A stretch of 64,000 nucleotides of DNA from RBG-16-66-20 sp035499575 (GTDB lineage: Bacteria; Pseudomonadota; Gammaproteobacteria; Burkholderiales; SG8-39): positions 1 to 64,000 of the forward strand of contig DATJYN010000170.1 of the NCBI GenBank assembly GCA_035499575.1, written 5' to 3'. Each line of letters starts with the position of its first letter. Position 1 is the first letter of the stretch. The position numbers and the translations under genes were made by a program. Below the pieces are notes generated by a model. That model saw nothing but the letters and a program-made list of their open reading frames with translations, searched no databases and had not been told where the DNA came from. Of this stretch, positions 60,403 through 64,000 are shown piece after piece.

Positions 60403-61418
60403 GCGCGACCCGTCCTGTATGGAATGTCGATTTCCACGCGGTAGCGCCCGCCTTCGATCCGCGTATCCAGCTTGGCCTCGGCATCGAAGAACAGCATCAG
60501 GCGTTCGCGGATATTGTCCAGTGCCATGTGGTTACCGGCGCGCATGGATTCCCCTCCTGGGCTGCCGACGGCGTGCGAAGGATTTTCGATCTGCATGCGT
60601 ACGCGGTCGCCGCGCCGCTCTATGCGCACCAGCACGTCGCCGATGCCGGTACCCGGCTCGACACCGTGATAGACCGCGTTCTCGAGCAGCGGCTGCAGCA
60701 CCAGCGGCGGCAGCAGCGCGTCCACCGGCGCCTGATCGAGGTCCCAGGACATGCGCAGGCGTTCGCCCAAGCGTAACTGCTCGATCGCCGCGTAGCGCTC
60801 GACCAGGGCGATCTCGTCGGCCAGGCGCACCAGGTCGCGGCCGTCGGATATCAGCGCACGGAACAGGTCGGCGAGGTCTTCCAGCGTGCGTTCGGCGCGA
60901 CGCGGGTCCTTGCGGATCAGTGCCAGCACGGCGTTCAGGCTATTGAACAGGAAATGCGGGCGGATGCGCGCCTGCAGCGCCTGCAGCCGCGCTTCCGCGA
61001 GCGCGGGCGAATGCGCGCGCCGGTGCAGCGTGAGATAGGCGAGCACCGTCGTCGCGCTGGCGGCGGCAAACAGCAGCACGCGCCCGCGGCCGGCGTCGGC
61101 GAACTGCCCGAGTGCTGCCTGCGTTGCCGCCGCGAGCGCAAGCGAGAGTGCAACCACCAGCGCGCAGCCGGTCCAGTACGGCAGGCGGTGCACCAGCGGG
61201 GCCGCTGCGTAAAGCGCGGCGAGGCATGTCAGCAGCGGCGGTTCGATCAGCACGGTGCTCTGCACGAATGCGTCCAGCGTGCGCGTCCAGACTGGCTCGC
61301 TCGCCAGCGCAGCGGCGAGCCCGAGCAGGTTAACCGCCACCAGGGCGCGCGCCACGACGCCGAGATTGCGGAAATCCGGCAGCGAGTCCGGGTGGGAGTT
61401 TTGCCTTATACTGGGCAT
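60399..61418 (-). CDS. algZ: LytS-family sensor histidine kinase (AlgZ-like)
   Basis: A 339-residue membrane kinase. About four to five helices (20-130), then the His_kinase domain with H155 in RIRPHFLFNSLNAVL and the N box LLENAVYHG. The expected G-box-like end follows. Partner of the AlgR-like regulator through a GTGA overlap. A possible -10 box (TACAAT, 61443-61448 on this strand) lies in the 48-base gap to argH. Confidence 0.9.
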   Translation of the reverse strand: MPSIRQNSHPDSLPDFRNLGVVARALVAVNLLGLAAALASEPVWTRTLDAFVQSTVLIEPPLLTCLAALYAAAPLVHRLPYWTGCALVVALSLALAAATQAALGQFADAGRGRVLLFAAASATTVLAYLTLHRRAHSPALAEARLQALQARIRPHFLFNSLNAVLALIRKDPRRAERTLEDLADLFRALISDGRDLVRLADEIALVERYAAIEQLRLGERLRMSWDLDQAPVDALLPPLVLQPLLENAVYHGVEPGTGIGDVLVRIERRGDRVRMQIENPSHAVGSPGGESMRAGNHMALDNIRERLMLFFDAEAKLDTRIEGGRYRVEIDIPYRTGRA

Positions 61419-61466
61419 CGTTAGCGAGCGGTCTTCAACCGTATTGTAAGTAGCATTTTATTCCCT

Positions 61467-62894
61467 ATGGCTGCAGCAGCCCCCAAGCGGAAGAAGTCGG
61501 CGAAAGCCTGGTCCGGGCGCTTCGGCGAACCGGTGGACGCGTTCGTGCAGCGGTTCACCGCCTCGGTATTCTTCGACAAGCGTTTGGCGCTGCACGACAT
61601 TAGGGCCTCGCTCGCGCACGCGCGCATGCTGGCCGGCTGCGGCGTGATCGCTCGCGCGGACTTGAAGGCGATCGAAAGCGGGCTCGCCAAGGTACGGGCG
61701 GAAATCCGCGCCGGCAGATTTGCCTGGTCGGTGGAAAACGAAGATGTCCACGGCAACATCGAGCGGCGCCTGGTAGAGCTTGCGGGCGACGCCGGCAAGC
61801 GCTTGCATACCGCACGCTCGCGCAACGACCAGGTGGCCACCGACGTACGTCTTTGGCTGCGCGACGAGATCGACGACATTGCCGGCAAACTCGGCTCGCT
61901 TGAGGCAGCCCTGCTTGCGCAGGCGGAGCGCCATGCCGCGCTGGTCATGCCCGGCTTCACGCACCTGCAGGTCGCGCAGCCCGTGACCTTTGGCCACCAT
62001 CTGCTCGCCTATGCGGCGATGTTCGAGCGCGACCGCGCGCGACTCGCCGGCTGCCGCAGGCGCGTCAACGTGCTGCCGCTCGGCTCGGCCGCGCTCGCGG
62101 GCACCAGCTTCCCGATCGACCGCGAACGCGTCGCGCACGAACTGGGCTTCGAGGGCATCGCCGGCAATTCTCTCGACGCGGTCTCGGACCGGGATTTCGC
62201 CATCGAGTTCGCGGCCTGCGCCGCACTCATCATGGTGCACCTGTCGCGCCTGGCCGAGGAGCTGATTCTCTGGATGAGCCCGCGCTACGGCTTCGTGAAA
62301 ATTCCGGACCGCTTCTGCACCGGCAGTTCCATCATGCCGCAGAAGAAGAATCCCGACGTGCCAGAATTGGTGCGCGGCAAAAGCGGGCGCGTGATCGGCC
62401 ACCTGCTCTCCCTTCTCGTCCTCATGAAGGGCCAGCCGCTCGCGTACAACAAGGACAACCAGGAAGACAAGGAACCGTTGTTCGACAGCGTGGATACCGT
62501 GAAGGACTCGCTGCAGGCCTTCGCGGCGCTGGTCGCCGGCGTCCAGCCGCAGGTGAAGGCGATGCGGGCCGCGGCGCTGCAGGGACACGCTACGGCGACC
62601 GACCTCGCCGATTACCTGGTGCGCAAGGGCCTGCCGTTTCGCGATGCGCATGAAGCGGTCGCGCGCGCAGTACGGGCCGCCGAGCGGGCCGACTGCGACC
62701 TCTCCGAGCTGCCGCTCAAGACGCTGCAGGGCTTCTCGAAGCTGATCGGCAAGGATGTCCATAAGTCGTTGACGCTGGAAGGATCGGTGGCCGCACGCAA
62801 CCATGTCGGCGGCACCGCGCCGGTGCAGGTGAAGGCTGCGATCGCCAGAGCGCGAGAGCGCGAGCGTTCCACGGCGCGCATGCGTCGTCCCTGA
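61467..62894 (+). CDS. argH: Argininosuccinate lyase
   Basis: A 475-residue enzyme releasing arginine and fumarate in the last step of arginine synthesis. Start WSGRFGEPVDAFVQ, HTARSRNDQVATD, and the mobile signature loop GSSIMPQKKNPD with the catalytic Ser. Divergent from algZ with a 48-base gap. The kinase gene follows after 10 bases. Confidence 0.97.
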   Translation: MAAAAPKRKKSAKAWSGRFGEPVDAFVQRFTASVFFDKRLALHDIRASLAHARMLAGCGVIARADLKAIESGLAKVRAEIRAGRFAWSVENEDVHGNIERRLVELAGDAGKRLHTARSRNDQVATDVRLWLRDEIDDIAGKLGSLEAALLAQAERHAALVMPGFTHLQVAQPVTFGHHLLAYAAMFERDRARLAGCRRRVNVLPLGSAALAGTSFPIDRERVAHELGFEGIAGNSLDAVSDRDFAIEFAACAALIMVHLSRLAEELILWMSPRYGFVKIPDRFCTGSSIMPQKKNPDVPELVRGKSGRVIGHLLSLLVLMKGQPLAYNKDNQEDKEPLFDSVDTVKDSLQAFAALVAGVQPQVKAMRAAALQGHATATDLADYLVRKGLPFRDAHEAVARAVRAAERADCDLSELPLKTLQGFSKLIGKDVHKSLTLEGSVAARNHVGGTAPVQVKAAIARARERERSTARMRRP

Positions 62895-62904
62895 TTTAGC
62901 AGCC

Positions 62905-64000
62905 GTGAACGCGCCGGAGCAGCCGCAGCAGATCGGCAAGTACCCGGTGGTGCGCCACCTGGGTTCGGGCGCGACCTCCGAGGTCTACCTCTGCCACGAC
63001 CCCTTCACCAAGCGCGACGTCGCCGTGAAGCTGGTGTCGACCGCGTTGTTCAACGATCCGGAGCGCGGCAAGCTCTACCGCAAACTGTTCGTCACCGAGG
63101 CCTCGCTCGCGGGCAAGCTGCAGCACCCGCACATCTGCCAGATCTACGACGCGGTCGCCGACGATTCGCTGCACTACATCGTCATGGAATACGTCGACGG
63201 CGGCACGCTGGAGAAGTTCTGCCACCCCGATCACCTGCTGCCCCTCGACAAGGCCGTCGAGATCGTCTTCAAGTGCACGCGCGCGCTCGAATTCGCCCAC
63301 AAGATGGGCATCACGCACCGCGACATCAAGCCGGCCAACATCCTCTACAGCGGCCAGACCGACGTGAAAGTCACCGATTTCGGCGCGGCGCTGGTCTCCA
63401 GCGGAGACTCGACGCAGATCTCGGCGATCGGCTCGCCCGCCTACATGTCACCGCAACAGGTGAAGGAGCACCCGCTCGACCACCGCACCGACATTTACTC
63501 GATGGGCGTCGTCATGTACCACCTGCTGGCCGGTCGGCTGCCGTTCCAGGCCTCCAACAATTTCAGCCTGATCTACCAGATCACCAATATCGAGCCGCAG
63601 GCGCCTTCCTCCTACCGGCCCGAGATCCCGCAGGCGCTGGACGCCATCGTGCGGCGCGCGATGGCCAGGGACCTGGACCAGCGCTACGCGGAGTGGGAGG
63701 AATTCTCGCTGGATCTCGCGCAGGTGTTCCGCGGCGAGCCGATCGGCGGCGGCACTGCCGCCGGCGCGGCGGATTTCGCGGATTCGGAGAAATTCGAACT
63801 ACTGCGCAAGCTACCGTTCTTCGAGAAATTCACCGACGCCGAGCTCTGGGAAGTGGCGCGCGTCTCGGCCTGGCGCGCGGCGAAAGCGGGCGAAGTGCTC
63901 ATGAAGGAAGGCGAGAGCGGAACCTTTTTCTGCATCCTGGCCGAGGGCCAGATCAAGGTAACCAAGCGGGGCAAGCTGCTGAACGTACTCGACGCCGGCG
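62905..64000 (+). CDS. Serine/threonine protein kinase with C-terminal cyclic-nucleotide-binding domain (3' end outside window)
   Basis: At least 365 residues of an eukaryotic-like kinase. Gly loop LGSGATSEVYL, K42 in VAVKL, catalytic HRDIKPAN (D140), DFG at 158-160, and GSPAYMSPQQ for the activation segment. From about residue 300 a cyclic-nucleotide-binding domain starts (LLRKLPFFEKFTDAELWEVAR, GEVLMKEGESGTFFCILAEG), cut by the right edge. It would couple cAMP or cGMP to protein phosphorylation. GTG start. Whether further domains follow is not visible. Confidence 0.9.
   Translation, partial: MNAPEQPQQIGKYPVVRHLGSGATSEVYLCHDPFTKRDVAVKLVSTALFNDPERGKLYRKLFVTEASLAGKLQHPHICQIYDAVADDSLHYIVMEYVDGGTLEKFCHPDHLLPLDKAVEIVFKCTRALEFAHKMGITHRDIKPANILYSGQTDVKVTDFGAALVSSGDSTQISAIGSPAYMSPQQVKEHPLDHRTDIYSMGVVMYHLLAGRLPFQASNNFSLIYQITNIEPQAPSSYRPEIPQALDAIVRRAMARDLDQRYAEWEEFSLDLAQVFRGEPIGGGTAAGAADFADSEKFELLRKLPFFEKFTDAELWEVARVSAWRAAKAGEVLMKEGESGTFFCILAEGQIKVTKRGKLLNVLDAG

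Noticed and set aside
1..64000. CRISPR arrays, insertion sequences, integrases or prophage genes
   Set aside because: No regularly spaced direct repeats and no transposase-, integrase- or phage-like product were found on either strand; the only tandem repeat is the 26-base unit at 56771-56836.

Overview
The window is about 64 kb of very gene-dense, high-GC DNA from a Gram-negative proteobacterium, most likely a betaproteobacterium. The outer-membrane genes lptD, surA, lnt, plsC and gmhB, two UbiH-type ubiquinone hydroxylases, and the gene orders miaB-phoH-ybeY-corC-lnt-glyQS, amgK-murU, dusB-fis-purH-purD-hemF and algZR-hemCDXY/argH all support this. The species cannot be named from the sequence. 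There is no stretch of more than 300 bases without a gene. Most neighbours overlap by 1-13 bases (ATGA, GTGA, TTGA or TGATG junctions), so most genes sit in translationally coupled operons. I see no CRISPR array, insertion sequence, integrase or rRNA.

Region 1 (1-12.5 kb): the tail of a metallo-beta-lactamase-fold hydrolase faces a 12-kb leftward operon. The operon starts at 12524 with a cassette of four glycosyltransferases: two MurG-like paralogues flanking two GT4 enzymes. A polysaccharide-deacetylase-like protein and a PH-like membrane protein follow, and the operon ends with a complete oligopeptide-type ABC importer (fused double ATPase, solute-binding protein, two permeases).

Region 2 (12.6-20.4 kb): a divergent QueC-like PP-loop protein precedes a class III nucleotide cyclase whose N-terminus is a membrane domain rich in histidines plus a 2Fe-2S ferredoxin domain. 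A few genes away is a cyclic-nucleotide-binding potassium channel, suggesting a redox-cNMP-K+ circuit. A C39-like lipoprotein, a possible 38-residue membrane protein, mltA, a DsbC/DsbG-type isomerase, a UbiH-family hydroxylase and a CAU-anticodon tRNA complete the region.

Region 3 (20.4-29.8 kb): an accessory-looking module lies between the tRNA and the miaB operon. It encodes a HAD phosphatase, a polytopic membrane protein fused to a phosphoribulokinase/uridine-kinase domain, a GDPD-like protein, a GT2 glycosyltransferase, a GtrA-like protein, a tandem nucleotidyltransferase and, divergently, two large GT-C-like membrane proteins. The parts suggest synthesis and lipid-linked transfer of an unusual (phospho)sugar or polyol. 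This is the best candidate for an undescribed system.

Region 4 (29.8-41.4 kb): housekeeping genes miaB, phoH, ybeY, corC, lnt, glyQ, glyS, gmhB, plsC, a YgjP-type metallopeptidase, gloA and an alpha/beta hydrolase. The first ~700 bases of glyS differ in codon use from the rest.

Region 5 (41.4-55.1 kb): leftward lptD-surA-ksgA and rightward amgK-murU-pepP-ubiH, then dusB-fis-purH-purD-hemF.

Region 6 (55.1-64 kb): leftward algZ-algR-hemC-hemD-hemX-hemY plus an ASCH-domain gene, with a 26-bp tandem duplication that creates two 8-codon mini-cistrons between hemX and hemY. Rightward are argH and the start of a Ser/Thr kinase with a C-terminal cyclic-nucleotide-binding domain, cut by the window edge.
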